Below, in pieces: positions 52,245 to 61,026 of a DNA stretch of 64,000 nt; the first letter of the stretch is position 1, and each line of letters begins with the position of its first letter. The DNA lies in contig NZ_JAFBBO010000001.1 in the NCBI RefSeq assembly GCF_016907235.1, forward strand, positions 868,001 to 932,000. Direction: 5' to 3'. The notes under the pieces were generated by a model that saw nothing but the letters and a program-made list of their open reading frames with translations, did not search any database and was not told where the DNA came from. The stretch is from Oerskovia jenensis (GTDB lineage: Bacteria > Actinomycetota > Actinomycetes > Actinomycetales > Cellulomonadaceae). The position numbers and the translations under genes are program-made.

Positions 52245-52293
52245 TAGATTGAGCGGCGGTTCCTAGGACTCTCGGTCCTGGGAACCGCCGCTC
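52245..52293 (+). promoter_or_regulatory. -10 box followed by a strong hairpin upstream of the LLM gene
   Basis: TAGATT (52245-52250) is followed directly by a 19-bp stem with one mismatch (52251-52293). If TAGATT is used, the hairpin forms the 5' end of the mRNA; alternatively it terminates the DUF1648 transcript. Just upstream, ATCGGCA recurs three times with 12-13-base spacing. Confidence 0.5.
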
Positions 52294-52356
52294 GACGCAC
52301 GTCGGGCACGCGGACCCGTCCGCACCTCAGCGCCGAGGAACACACGAGGAGAACGC

Positions 52357-53406
52357 ATGCGCATCGGCATCCACACCGGCTACTGGTCGGCCGGTCCCCC
52401 ACCCGGGATCCAGGAGGCGGTCGTCGCCGCGGACCGCCTCGGGGTCGACTCCGTCTGGACCGCGGAGGCCTACGGGTCCGACGCGTTCACGCCCCTCGCC
52501 TGGTGGGGCTCGCACACCTCGCGCATCCGGCTCGGCACCGCGGTCGCGCAGATGTCCGCGCGCACCCCCACCGCGACCGCCATGGCCGCCCTGACGCTCG
52601 ACCACCTCTCGGGTGGCCGGGCGATCCTCGGGCTGGGCGTCTCGGGTCCGCAGGTCGTCGAGGGCTGGTACGGCCAGCCCTACCCCCGGCCGCTGGCCCG
52701 CACGCGCGAGTACGTCGAGATCGTGCGCGAGGTGATCGCCCGCCAGGGCCCCGTGACCTACGACGGCCAGTTCTACCAGCTCCCCCTCACGGGCGAGGGC
52801 ACCACGGGTCTCGGCAAGGCGCTGCGCTCGACGGTCCACCCGCTGCGGACCGAGATCCCGATCCACCTCGCGGCCGAGGGACCCAAGAACGTCGCGCTCG
52901 CGGCCGAGGTGGCCGACGGCTGGCTGCCCCTGTTCTACAGCCCCCGCATGGACGCGATGTTCCGCGGGCTGCTCGACGACGGCTTCGCGAAGCGCTCGGC
53001 CGAACGGTCCCCCGCGGCCGACTTCGAGGTCTCGGCGACCGTCCCGGTCGTGGTGGCGGACGACGTCGAGCAGGCCGCCGACAAGGTACGGCCCTTCATC
53101 GCGCTCTACGTGGGCGGCATGGGCGCCAAGGGCGCGAACTTCCACCGCGACGCGCTCGACCGGCTCGGGTACTCGGACGCGTGCGACGAGATCCAGGCGC
53201 ACTACCTCGCGGGACGCAAGGCCGAGGCCGTCGCGGCGGTTCCTACGGCCCTGGTCGAGGACGTGGCCCTCGTCGGGCCCGCGGCCAAGATCGCGCGCGA
53301 CCTCGAGGCGTGGCGCGCGACGGCCGTCACGACGCTCCTGGTCCAGGGGGACCCGACGGCGGTGCGCACCGTCGCAGGACTGCTCACCCCGGTACCGGGC
53401 CGCTGA
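52357..53406 (+). CDS. LLM-class F420-dependent oxidoreductase, Rv3520c-like
   Basis: A 349-residue TIM-barrel oxidoreductase of the F420-using luciferase-like branch. Marks: GVDSVWTAEAYGSDAFTPLAWW, TSRIRLGTAVAQMSARTPTATAMAALTLDHLSGGRAILGLGVSGPQVVEGWYG, and PLRTEIPIHLAAEGPKNVALAAEVADGWLPLFY, close in pattern to mycobacterial Rv3520c. Substrate unknown. GAGGAG lies six bases before the ATG. Together with the LLM-cofE pair and the nitroreductase-family gene it makes at least three F420-type enzymes in this window. Confidence 0.85.
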   Translation: MRIGIHTGYWSAGPPPGIQEAVVAADRLGVDSVWTAEAYGSDAFTPLAWWGSHTSRIRLGTAVAQMSARTPTATAMAALTLDHLSGGRAILGLGVSGPQVVEGWYGQPYPRPLARTREYVEIVREVIARQGPVTYDGQFYQLPLTGEGTTGLGKALRSTVHPLRTEIPIHLAAEGPKNVALAAEVADGWLPLFYSPRMDAMFRGLLDDGFAKRSAERSPAADFEVSATVPVVVADDVEQAADKVRPFIALYVGGMGAKGANFHRDALDRLGYSDACDEIQAHYLAGRKAEAVAAVPTALVEDVALVGPAAKIARDLEAWRATAVTTLLVQGDPTAVRTVAGLLTPVPGR

Positions 53407-53432
53407 GCCGGACGCGCGGCCTGACGAGCCGT

Positions 53433-53489
53433 TGAGTGCGGAGCAGCTGTCGCGCCCGGTCGCGGGTCACGACAGCTGCTCCGCACTCA
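53433..53489. terminator. Perfect 20-bp inverted repeat between convergent genes
   Basis: TGAGTGCGGAGCAGCTGTCG at 53433-53452 pairs with 53470-53489; the loop is 17 bases. The right arm contains the stop codon of the alkyltransferase-like gene. No T tract. Confidence 0.7.
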
Positions 53490-53885
53490 GCGCTCCGGGG
53501 CCGGCTCCGGGAACCAGACCGCCCTCCGCAGGTCCACGCGCTCGCCGCCCGGGCGCAGCGGGCAGCCCTCGGCCCGCAGGTTCGCCAGGGCCGTGCTCAG
53601 GTGGTGCGCAGGGGGCGAGCCGGCCGCGTTGACGACCCGCCACCACGGCAGTCCCTCACCGCTGGGCCCGTCGCCGTCGGACGTCGCGAGCACCTGCCCC
53701 ACCTGCCGCGGGCCGCCCCGCCCGAGGGTCTCCGCGACGATCTCCGCGACGAGCCCGTACGTCATGGCCCGCCCGGGCGGGATCGACTCGACGAGGGCCA
53801 GGACGGCGTCGGCGTACTCCTGGCGGGCGTCCTCCGCGCCCGCCGACCGTCCGGCCCCCCGCTCCTGCTCGCGCGCCTGGTTCAC
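53487..53885 (-). CDS. Alkyltransferase-like (ATL) DNA-binding protein
   Basis: A 132-residue MGMT-fold protein. VLALVESIPPGRAMTYGLVAEIV and GGPRQVGQVLA form the helix-turn-helix and Arg-finger region of O6-alkylguanine transferases. The active-site PCHR is replaced by PWWR (80-83), so it cannot accept the alkyl group; ATL proteins instead flag O6-alkylguanine for nucleotide excision repair. GTG at 53885 is supported by TACGCT six bases upstream (leaderless). An N-terminal stretch of 20 residues is charged and variable. Confidence 0.87.
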   Translation of the reverse strand: MNQAREQERGAGRSAGAEDARQEYADAVLALVESIPPGRAMTYGLVAEIVAETLGRGGPRQVGQVLATSDGDGPSGEGLPWWRVVNAAGSPPAHHLSTALANLRAEGCPLRPGGERVDLRRAVWFPEPAPER

Positions 53886-53891
53886 CGGGCG

Positions 53892-53897
53892 AGCGTA
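53892..53897 (-). promoter_or_regulatory. -10 box of the ATL gene (leaderless)
   Basis: TACGCT on the minus strand, six bases from the GTG start. Confidence 0.55.
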
Positions 53898-53915
53898 CCC
53901 GCGCTCGTCCCCGCT

Positions 53916-53981
53916 CCGCCGAGAAGTGAGTTGACGCCCCCGATTCGGGCAGATCACGGGCATCTACTCACTTCTCGGCGG
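53916..53981. repeat. Inverted repeat between divergent genes
   Basis: 16-base perfect arms CCGCCGAGAAGTGAGT / ACTCACTTCTCGGCGG enclosing 34 bases, upstream of both the ATL gene and the Eis-like gene. As it follows no gene, it is not a terminator by position. Confidence 0.7.
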
Positions 53982-54027
53982 CACTATTCCTCTGGCCTCG
54001 GCCCCACCAGCCCAGCAGGATGAGGGC

Positions 54028-55368
54028 ATGACCGAACGCTCCCCCCACCCCCTGCCCGCCGGCTATCGCCTGACTCCGCTGACCGAGGCGGACAAGCGCG
54101 CCGTCCTCGACGTCGACACCTGGGCCTTCCCGTCGGAGATCGACCTCGACGAGCAGGTCCAGCACCCGTTGCCCCTCACCTGGTCCCGGACCTTCGGGGT
54201 GGTGAGCGAGCACCAGGACGCCGACGCGGTGCCGCTCGACGGCGCCGTGCCGACCGTGAGCGAGCTCGCGGCCATGCACGCCTCGTACCCGTTCGCCGAG
54301 TTCCCCGTGCCGGGCGCGACGCTGCCCGTGAGCGGTCTGACGTGGGTGGGCGTGCACCCGCAGCACCGGCGTCGCGGCATCCTGAGCGCCATGATCGACG
54401 TCCACTTCGAGCAGGCCCGGGCCGCGGGCGAGCCCGTCTCGGCGCTCTTCGCGGCCGAGGCCGCCATCTACGGCCGGTTCGGCTACGGCCAGGCCGCGCA
54501 GGACCTGCGCCTGACGATCCCCCGGGGCGCGGCACTGCGCGACGTCGAGGGAGCCGACGAGCACACGGTCCGTATCGAGAAGGCCGACCGGGCGCGCCAC
54601 GGCGAGCTCGTCGACTCGCTGCACCGGGCGGCGGGCGCGGACCCGGGTGGGCACGGCACGGGCGTCAACCGGCCCGGCTGGGTCACGCGTGAGTCGCCCG
54701 AGCTCCAGGAGGCCTGGTGGTCCGACCCGGCGGCGTTCCGTCGTGGCCGCGAGTCGCAGCGCATCGTGGTCGTCGAGCGCGACGGTGAGCCGCGCGGCTA
54801 CGCGACGTTCCGCCGCAAGGTGTCGTGGGAGACCACCGGTCCGCGCGGCACGGTCAGCACGGGCGAGGTCGTGGCGCTCGACGCCGCGGCCGCGCGCTCC
54901 CTGTGGGGCGTCCTGACGGACCTCGACCTGACGAGCGAGGTCGAGCCGTTCATGATCCCTGTGGACGACGTCGTCACGCACCTGCTCGTGAACCCGCGAG
55001 CCGCCGCGGGGCGGGTAGCGGACAACCTGTGGGTCCGCGTGCTCGACGTCCCCGTGGCCCTCGCGGGTCGGCGCTACGCGGGGGACGCCGACGTGGTGCT
55101 GCGCGTGAGCGACGAGCGCATCCCGGAGAACGCCGGCCACTGGCGGCTGCGGGCCACGGCGTTCGGCGAGGCGACGTGCGAGCGCACCGAGGACCCGGCC
55201 GACGTGTCGCTCGACGTGCGCGAGCTGGGCTCGGCGTTCCTGGGCGGGGTCTCGCTGGCCTCGCTCGCGACGGCAGGGCTCGTGTCCGAGCACCGTCCGG
55301 GCGCCCTCGCCGCGGCGAGCGCCGCGTTCGGCTGGCCCGTGGCGCCCGTCTCGAGCTGGGTGTTCTGA
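54028..55368 (+). CDS. Eis-like GNAT N-acetyltransferase
   Basis: A 446-residue three-domain protein: N-terminal GNAT domain with the acetyl-CoA loop VHPQHRRRGILSAMI, a second GNAT-like domain, and a C-terminal SCP2-like domain (DVSLDVRELGSAFLGGVSLASLATAGLV). It ends in WVF; in Eis the terminal Phe carboxylate is catalytic. Family members acetylate aminoglycosides, peptides or other amines. CAGGAT lies six bases before the ATG, a likely leaderless start; GAGGG is too close to serve as a ribosome site. Faces the ATL gene across a long inverted repeat. Confidence 0.9.
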   Translation: MTERSPHPLPAGYRLTPLTEADKRAVLDVDTWAFPSEIDLDEQVQHPLPLTWSRTFGVVSEHQDADAVPLDGAVPTVSELAAMHASYPFAEFPVPGATLPVSGLTWVGVHPQHRRRGILSAMIDVHFEQARAAGEPVSALFAAEAAIYGRFGYGQAAQDLRLTIPRGAALRDVEGADEHTVRIEKADRARHGELVDSLHRAAGADPGGHGTGVNRPGWVTRESPELQEAWWSDPAAFRRGRESQRIVVVERDGEPRGYATFRRKVSWETTGPRGTVSTGEVVALDAAAARSLWGVLTDLDLTSEVEPFMIPVDDVVTHLLVNPRAAAGRVADNLWVRVLDVPVALAGRRYAGDADVVLRVSDERIPENAGHWRLRATAFGEATCERTEDPADVSLDVRELGSAFLGGVSLASLATAGLVSEHRPGALAAASAAFGWPVAPVSSWVF

Positions 55369-55381
55369 CGGGTCCCGCGCC

Positions 55382-55436
55382 GAGTGCGTGGTTCGGCGGC
55401 GACACGCCCGGCGAGTCGCCGCCGAACCACGCACTC
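55382..55436. terminator. Perfect 22-bp inverted repeat between convergent genes
   Basis: Arms 55382-55403 and 55415-55436 start GAGTGCGTGGTTCGGCGGCG; the loop is 11 bases. It lies between the Eis-like and Nei-like stops. Confidence 0.75.
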
Positions 55437-55457
55437 AGCGGTCGGCCAGGACCCGGG

Positions 55458-56486
55458 TCACCGCTGGCACGTCGGGCACCAGTAGAGCTTGCGCGCCGCG
55501 AGGTCCTTCATGAGGACCGGCGTCCCGCACACGCGGCACGGCAGCCCGTCACGGTGGTAGACGTAGAACGCCTGGTCGGCAGGCACGGCCCCCGCGGTGC
55601 CGTCGGTGTTCTGGCGCACCCCCGCTCGCCCCGTCCCGGGGCGAGACGGCGCTCCCGGGGAGGTGGCGCCGTCGGGCTCGCGGTCCTGGGGGCGGGTCGT
55701 GACGATCGCGCCCGTGGTCGCGCCGTCACGCATGAGGACGACCAGGTCGTCCCAGATCCCCCGCAGCGTCTCGGCGGGCACGTCCTTGCCCGGGGTCAGC
55801 GGGTCCAGGCCCGCGCGGAACAGCACCTCGGCGCGGTAGATGTTGCCCACCCCCGCGACGACGTCCTGGTTCATGAGGAGCTGCCCGACGGTCGTGCGCG
55901 AGCGCCGCACGGCCGTCACGAAGCGGTCGGGCCCGCCCGCCGGGGCGGGGTCGTCCCGGATCGGGTCGGGGCCCAGGCGCGCCTCGACCGCGCGCACCTC
56001 GTCCGCCGAGACGACCTCGCAGGCCGTGGGACCCGTGAGGTCCGCGACCGCGTGCTCGCCGACCAGACGCACCCGCACCGCGCCCCGGGGTGCGGGAGGA
56101 TCCCAGTCGTCGCCTGCGGCAGGGAGCGACGCGAGCGGACCGGCCGGCACCGAGTCCCGCTCGCCGATGCGCTTGCGGGGTGCGCCGATCGCGTGCACGA
56201 CGGCGGCGCTCCCGTCGCCCGCGAACGTCCAGGCCCCGTAGAGGCCGAGGTGGACGCGCAGCCAGCGCAGATCGTCGTCGCTCAGCGCCTCGGGGCGCGC
56301 TGAGGGTTCCGCGAAGCCCAGGAACATCTGCTTGCCCCATGCCCGGGCCGCGACGAGGCGAGCGCCGTCGAGCAGCGCGGCCCCGGCCGCGAACCGGCCC
56401 TGCGGGCTCGAGGCGGCCAGGACCTGCCCCGCGAAGAGCTCGGCGAACGTGTGCGCGAGCCGGTGGACGGTGTGGCCCTCAGGCAC
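55458..56486 (-). CDS. Fpg/Nei family DNA glycosylase (endonuclease VIII-like)
   Basis: A 342-residue DNA glycosylase/AP lyase. After the initiator Met (GTG start) come Pro2 and Glu3 in the PEGHTVHRL motif, the catalytic N-terminus of the Nei branch. MNQDVVAGVGNIYRAEVLFRAGLDP is the helix-two-turn-helix; the C-terminal zinc finger is CRVCGTPVLMKDLAARKLYWCPTC. Compared with Nei2 proteins of about 270-290 residues it has an inserted low-complexity stretch between the helix region and the finger (REPDGATSPGAPSRPGTGRA). Excises oxidised pyrimidines. Confidence 0.92.
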   Translation of the reverse strand: MPEGHTVHRLAHTFAELFAGQVLAASSPQGRFAAGAALLDGARLVAARAWGKQMFLGFAEPSARPEALSDDDLRWLRVHLGLYGAWTFAGDGSAAVVHAIGAPRKRIGERDSVPAGPLASLPAAGDDWDPPAPRGAVRVRLVGEHAVADLTGPTACEVVSADEVRAVEARLGPDPIRDDPAPAGGPDRFVTAVRRSRTTVGQLLMNQDVVAGVGNIYRAEVLFRAGLDPLTPGKDVPAETLRGIWDDLVVLMRDGATTGAIVTTRPQDREPDGATSPGAPSRPGTGRAGVRQNTDGTAGAVPADQAFYVYHRDGLPCRVCGTPVLMKDLAARKLYWCPTCQR

Positions 56487-56525
56487 GGGCCGCACCGTCC
56501 ACCGCGCGCACGGGGAGGACGGACG

Positions 56526-56984
56526 TCACGCCTGGTGGCGCGAGGCCTCGTAGGCCGCGAGCTGGTCGATGCGACGCTGGTGGCGCTCGTCACCGCTGAA
56601 CGGCTCGGCGAGGAACGCGTCGACGAACGACGTCGCCTCCTCGACCGTGTGCTGACGCCCGCCGACCGAGATGACGTTGGCGTCGTTGTGCTGGCGGGCC
56701 AGCCTCGCGGTGTCGAGGTTCCAGGCCAGGGCGGCGCGCACGCCGTCGACCTTGTTGGCGGCGATCTGCTCGCCGTTGCCCGAGCCGCCGATCACGACGC
56801 CCAGGCTGCCCGGCTCCGCGACGACGGCCTCGCCGGCCGCGATGCAGAACGACGGGTAGTCGTCGAGGGCGTCGTACTCGTGGGCGCCATGGTCCACGAC
56901 GTCGTGGCCCGAGCTCTCGAGGTGCGTGACGAGGTGAGCCTTGAGCTCGTACCCCGCGTGGTCCGCTGCAATGTGAACGCGCAT
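56526..56984 (-). CDS. rpiB: Ribose-5-phosphate isomerase B
   Basis: A 152-residue RpiB/LacAB sugar isomerase interconverting ribose-5-P and ribulose-5-P. MRVHIAADHAGYELKAHLV carries the conserved Asp and His; VIGGSGNGEQIAANK is the actinobacterial form in which the proton-moving Cys of enterobacterial RpiB is absent and Glu is used. The C-terminus SGDERHQRRIDQLAAYEA is typical. GATGAT lies six bases before the ATG. The Nei-like gene starts 40 nt downstream of its stop. Confidence 0.93.
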   Translation of the reverse strand: MRVHIAADHAGYELKAHLVTHLESSGHDVVDHGAHEYDALDDYPSFCIAAGEAVVAEPGSLGVVIGGSGNGEQIAANKVDGVRAALAWNLDTARLARQHNDANVISVGGRQHTVEEATSFVDAFLAEPFSGDERHQRRIDQLAAYEASRHQA

Positions 56985-56990
56985 GGGACC

Positions 56991-57036
56991 ATCATCCCCG
57001 ATGCGCTCCCCGCTCGCGCCCCTGCTCGCATAACCT
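56991..57036. promoter_or_regulatory. Back-to-back leaderless promoters of rpiB and the M13 peptidase
   Basis: GATGAT (minus, 56991-56996) lies six bases from the rpiB ATG; TAACCT (plus, 57031-57036) seven bases from the peptidase ATG. Only 59 bases separate the two start codons, so the -35 regions overlap. Confidence 0.55.
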
Positions 57037-57043
57037 GAGACGC

Positions 57044-59098
57044 ATGACACAGACCACACCCTCCGTCGCAGACGGTGACCTGACCGCCGCGGACACCGCG
57101 CGCACGGTGGCCTCCGGCATCGACCTGTCCGCTCTCGATCCCGCCGTCCGCCCGCAGGACGACCTGTACCGGCACGTCAACGGCCGCTGGCTCGAGACGC
57201 ACGAGATCCCCGCCGACCGGTCGATGGACGGCGCGTTCCGTGCGCTGCACGACCAGGCCGAGGAGCACGTGCGCGAGATCATCAAGGACGCTGCGGCCGC
57301 GGTCGAGGCCGGGAACGCCACGGGCGTCCAGGCGCAGATCGGCGCGCTCTTCGCGAGCTTCATGGACACCGACACGATCGAGGCGCGCGGCGTGAGCCCG
57401 CTCGCACCGGACCTCGCGCTGCTCGCAGCCGCCACGAGCCAGGCCGAGCTCACGGGCGCCCTGGGCGCGCTGCAGCGCACGGGGGGCGCGGGCGCGTTCG
57501 GGTTCTGGGTCGACAACGACGCCAAGGACCCCGAGAAGTACGTCGCCTACCTGTACCAGGGTGGGTTGGGCCTGCCCGACGAGGCGTACTACCGCGAGGA
57601 CCAGTACGCCGAGATCCGCGCCAAGTACGTGCCGCACGTCGCGCGCATGCTCACGCTCGCGGGCGTCACGCCGGACACGTGGGGAGCGTCCCCGCAGGAC
57701 GCGGCCGAGCGCGTGCTCGCCCTCGAGACGCAGCTCGCGGCACACCACTGGGACGTCGTGCGGGACCGCGACGCCGACCTCACGTACAACCCCATGACGC
57801 TGCGGGCCCTGGCCGACGCGGCCCCGGGCTTCGACTGGCACGCGTGGGCCCTGGCCCTGGCCGCCCCGGCGGGCTCGCTCGACTCGCTCGTGGTCCGCGA
57901 GCCCGGCTTCGCGACGGGCTTCGCGGAGCTGTGGCAGTCGGTCCCGGTCGAGGACTGGAAGCTGTGGGCGGTCTACCACCTGGTCTCGGCGCGCGCGCCG
58001 TACCTCACGGACGAGCTGGTCGAGGCGAACTTCGACTTCTACGGCCGCACGCTGTCGGGGGCGCAGGAGGTCCGTGAGCGCTGGAAGCGCGGAGTCTCGC
58101 TCGTCGAGGGCGCCCTGGGCGAGGCCGTGGGCGCGGTGTACGTCGAGCGGCACTTCCCGCCCGCGCACAAGGCGCGCATGGAGGAGCTCGTCGCGTATCT
58201 CGTCGCGGCCTACCGCGAGTCCATCGAGGGCCTCGACTGGATGACCGAGGAGACCAAGGTCAAGGCGCTCGCCAAGCTCGAGGCGTTCACGCCCAAGATC
58301 GGGTACCCCGTCACGTGGCGCGACTACTCGGCGCTCGTGATCGAGGCCGACGACCTGCTGGGCAACGTGCGCCGCTCCAACGCGTTCGACCAGGACCGCG
58401 AGCTGGGCAAGATCGGCAAGCCGCTCGACCGCGACGAGTGGTTCATGACCCCGCAGACGGTCAACGCGTACTACAACCCGGGCATGAACGAGATCGTCTT
58501 CCCCGCGGCGATCCTCCAGCCGCCGTTCTTCGACCCGGATGCCGAGGACGCGGTCAACTACGGCGGGATCGGGGCCGTGATCGGCCACGAGATCGGGCAC
58601 GGGTTCGACGACCAGGGCTCCAAGTACGACGGCGACGGGCGCCTCGAGGACTGGTGGACGCCGCAGGACCGGGCCGAGTTCGAGGTCCGCACCAAGGCCC
58701 TCATCGCCCAGTACGACGCGTTCCGCCCGGTCCAGCTGCCCGACGACGGCCCGCACGTCAACGGAGCGCTGACGATCGGTGAGAACATCGGCGACCTGGG
58801 CGGTCTGTCGATCGCGCTCAAGGCGTACCGCATCGCGCTGGGCCGCCCCTTGTCCGAGGCGCCCGTGATCGACGGGCTGACGGGCATCGAGCGCGTCTTC
58901 CTCGGCTGGGCCCAGGTGTGGCAGTCGAAGGGACGCGACGAGGAGGTCGTGCGTCGTCTCGCGACCGACCCGCACTCGCCCAACGAGTTCCGCTGCAACG
59001 GCGTGGTGCGCAACCTCGACGAGTTCTACGAGGCGTACGACGTGTCGGAGTCCGACGCGCTGTACCTCGCCCCGGCCGAGCGCGTCCGCATCTGGTGA
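57044..59098 (+). CDS. M13 family zinc metallopeptidase (neprilysin/PepO-like)
   Basis: A 684-residue peptidase without signal peptide, so probably cytosolic as PepO proteins are. The zinc motif HEIGH is at 515-519 in GAVIGHEIGHGFDDQGSKYDGDG, the third ligand Glu in GENIGDLGGLSIALKAY, and the substrate motif NAYYNPGMNEIVFPAAILQPPFF about 40 residues earlier. The C-terminus ends in RIW, comparable to the CxxW end of the family. It cleaves small peptides at the amino side of hydrophobic residues. Confidence 0.95.
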   Translation: MTQTTPSVADGDLTAADTARTVASGIDLSALDPAVRPQDDLYRHVNGRWLETHEIPADRSMDGAFRALHDQAEEHVREIIKDAAAAVEAGNATGVQAQIGALFASFMDTDTIEARGVSPLAPDLALLAAATSQAELTGALGALQRTGGAGAFGFWVDNDAKDPEKYVAYLYQGGLGLPDEAYYREDQYAEIRAKYVPHVARMLTLAGVTPDTWGASPQDAAERVLALETQLAAHHWDVVRDRDADLTYNPMTLRALADAAPGFDWHAWALALAAPAGSLDSLVVREPGFATGFAELWQSVPVEDWKLWAVYHLVSARAPYLTDELVEANFDFYGRTLSGAQEVRERWKRGVSLVEGALGEAVGAVYVERHFPPAHKARMEELVAYLVAAYRESIEGLDWMTEETKVKALAKLEAFTPKIGYPVTWRDYSALVIEADDLLGNVRRSNAFDQDRELGKIGKPLDRDEWFMTPQTVNAYYNPGMNEIVFPAAILQPPFFDPDAEDAVNYGGIGAVIGHEIGHGFDDQGSKYDGDGRLEDWWTPQDRAEFEVRTKALIAQYDAFRPVQLPDDGPHVNGALTIGENIGDLGGLSIALKAYRIALGRPLSEAPVIDGLTGIERVFLGWAQVWQSKGRDEEVVRRLATDPHSPNEFRCNGVVRNLDEFYEAYDVSESDALYLAPAERVRIW

Positions 59099-59104
59099 CG
59101 CACG

Positions 59105-59136
59105 TCGCCCCGGCCCCGCAGGCGGGGTCGGGGCGA
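59105..59136 (+). terminator. Terminator of the M13 peptidase gene
   Basis: GCCCCGGCCCCGC / GCGGGGTCGGGGC arms with one G-T type mismatch and a two-base loop, starting about ten bases after the stop. Confidence 0.7.
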
Positions 59137-59173
59137 GGTGTTCCGGGCGCTGCGGCTCACGGCACGCACCAGG

Positions 59174-59230
59174 TCCGACGGCGCCGCTCGCCCCGGTGCG
59201 TCACGCACCCGGGCGCGCGACGCCGTCGGG
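59174..59230. repeat. Interspersed motif copy 6 with an inverted partial copy
   Basis: TCCGACGGCGCCGCTCGCC at 59174-59192 (first base differs) is faced by CGACGCCGTCGGG at 59218-59230, so the two CCGACGGCG cores form a large inverted repeat in the spacer between the peptidase and the next convergent gene. Confidence 0.6.
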
Positions 59231-59260
59231 CAGGGGGCGAGCCTTCACGGCCCGGCCCTC

Positions 59261-60337
59261 TCAGAACGAGGAGAGTCCGGCCTTGGCCACGTTGAACCCC
59301 TTGCCGGTGTCGGCGTCGGCGCAGCGCATCCCGGTCTTCGAGCTCGTGCACGTGAACGACCCGACGGTCTTCGTCTGGTCGTAGTCGAGCACGGCCACGT
59401 CGTCCCCGGCCTTCGTGGGCTGGTCCGCGGTCGGGACGCAGGGGATCTCGACGCCGCTCGACGTGAGCGTCACCAGGTATCCCGTGGTGCCCGTGCACCC
59501 GTCGACCGGTGCGGGCTGGGTCGCGAGCTCGGCGATGCCGCACGAGACACCCTGCTCACCGATCGTGCAGGTGATGTTCCTGCTCGGGGTGGTGACCGAC
59601 TCCCCCGCGACCACGACCGGGCCCGGCTTCTCGGCCGGGGAGTCGGGGGTCGCGGCCGGCGCCTCGGCCGACGTGCCCGGTCCCTCGGACGGGGCCTCGC
59701 CGGAAGCACCTCCCGCGAGGTTGATCGCGAACGCGACCACGATGCCCACCAGGATCACGTCGAGCGCGATGAAGGCGATCCACCCCGGGCTGAGCCGCCC
59801 TCCACGCTTGCCGGGTCGCCCGCCCGAGCCGCCACCCGGGGCGGCCGCTGCCGGGGGCTGCTCGGCGTACGCCTGCTGGTACTGCTGCGGCGCCTGCTGG
59901 GCGGCGTACTGCTGCGGCGCCTGCTGGGCCGGGTACTGCTGCGGCGCCGGCTGGGCGTACTGCGGGGCCGTGGGTTGCGGTGCGTAGGCGGGCTGCGGGG
60001 TGGCCGGTGGAGCCTGGTAGGCGGCCTGCTGGCCGCTGCCCGGGGCGAACGTGGGCGGCGGTGCCTGGTAGGCGGGCTGCTGGTACGCGGGCTGCTGCTG
60101 GTAGGCCGGGGGCTGGTACGCGGGCTGCGCCGGTGGGTAGGCCGTCGCCTGGTCCTGTCCGTACGCGGGCTGCACCGGCTGGTACGCCGTGGCCTGCTGG
60201 TCGGACGCCGCGGAGAGCGGTGGCACCGGGGCCGCGGGAGGCGTCGCGGGCTGCTGCGACCTGGGCTGGAAGACCGGAGGCTGCTGGGCAGGCTCGGAGT
60301 GCGGGGGCGGCGGAGGCACGGGGGCGTTGCCGGACAT
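59261..60337 (-). CDS. Pro/Gln/Tyr-rich membrane protein with six-Cys extracellular domain
   Basis: A 358-residue type II-like membrane protein. Residues 1-165 are low complexity with repeated PAYQ and APQQY units; after a basic patch (GGRPGKRGGR) one membrane helix, WIAFIALDVILVGIVVAFAINL, leads to an acidic Pro/Ala linker and an extracellular domain of about 110 residues with six Cys (ITCTI, VSCGI, DGCTG, IPCVP, FTCTS, MRCAD), probably three disulfides. Such domains are common in actinobacterial envelope proteins of unknown function. GAGGAG lies five to eight bases before the start; GTG at 60340 is an alternative. Confidence 0.75.
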   Translation of the reverse strand: MSGNAPVPPPPPHSEPAQQPPVFQPRSQQPATPPAAPVPPLSAASDQQATAYQPVQPAYGQDQATAYPPAQPAYQPPAYQQQPAYQQPAYQAPPPTFAPGSGQQAAYQAPPATPQPAYAPQPTAPQYAQPAPQQYPAQQAPQQYAAQQAPQQYQQAYAEQPPAAAAPGGGSGGRPGKRGGRLSPGWIAFIALDVILVGIVVAFAINLAGGASGEAPSEGPGTSAEAPAATPDSPAEKPGPVVVAGESVTTPSRNITCTIGEQGVSCGIAELATQPAPVDGCTGTTGYLVTLTSSGVEIPCVPTADQPTKAGDDVAVLDYDQTKTVGSFTCTSSKTGMRCADADTGKGFNVAKAGLSSF

Positions 60338-60500
60338 CACAGCTCCTCAGAGGACTCGGACCCCGCAGATTCGGGGCAGAAGTACGCAGCATTGCACGGC
60401 CGTCCTGCCCTGGTCGAACTGCGCACATGTCCGATCGGTCCCGTATGCGGTCGACGAGAGGTCCGTTCCTCCCGGCCCTTCCACGCCGCGGGCCCCTGCC

Positions 60501-60971
60501 TCACCCCCGCTGCTCGACGACGTGGACCCCGCTCCCCGGACGCCAGGTCTCGACCCGGATCAGGTCGCCCTCGACCGTGGTGAGCACGACCCGGTCGAGG
60601 TCGAGCCAGAAGAGCTGGAACGGCTCCTCGACCCCTCCTGCCGCGAGGACCTCGGCCCGGCGCCGGTCGCCCGGCGGGGCGCTGCGGACGGTCCCGTCGA
60701 TCTTGACGTCCCCGTCGGCCCTCGACCCGTCGCCGGGGTTCGAGTGGAGCACGCACCGTGGGTCGACGAGGAGGTCCATGGACTTGCCGGAGCGCGAGGT
60801 GGAACCGATCCACGCGTCGTCCTCCCAGAAGCCGACCTCGGTGCCGCTCACCCGCGGCGAGCCCGTGAGCGTCCGGGTCGCGAGGACGTGCGAGGGGGCC
60901 GCCGCGAAGCGGGCACGGACGCGCGCGGCGAGGTCGGGGGCGTCGTCGACGAGCTGCTTCCAGGAGACCAT
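60501..60971 (-). CDS. Pyridoxamine 5'-phosphate oxidase-fold protein
   Basis: A 156-residue split-barrel flavin or deazaflavin-binding protein. HVLATRTLTGSPRVSGTEVGFWEDDAWIGS and DLLVDPRCVLHSNPG follow the PNPOx-like pattern of actinobacteria (RTxxxGxPRxS), and IDGTVRSAPPGDRRRAE the second strand pair. It may use FMN, F420 or haem; the cofactor cannot be told. The ATG at 60971 has AAGGAT seven bases upstream, which could be either a ribosome site or a -10 box. Confidence 0.8.
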   Translation of the reverse strand: MVSWKQLVDDAPDLAARVRARFAAAPSHVLATRTLTGSPRVSGTEVGFWEDDAWIGSTSRSGKSMDLLVDPRCVLHSNPGDGSRADGDVKIDGTVRSAPPGDRRRAEVLAAGGVEEPFQLFWLDLDRVVLTTVEGDLIRVETWRPGSGVHVVEQRG

Positions 60972-61026
60972 GGCGACGATCCTTCCACGGCCCGCCGGGT
61001 CCGGTGGCCCCTCCGGTCCGCTCAGG

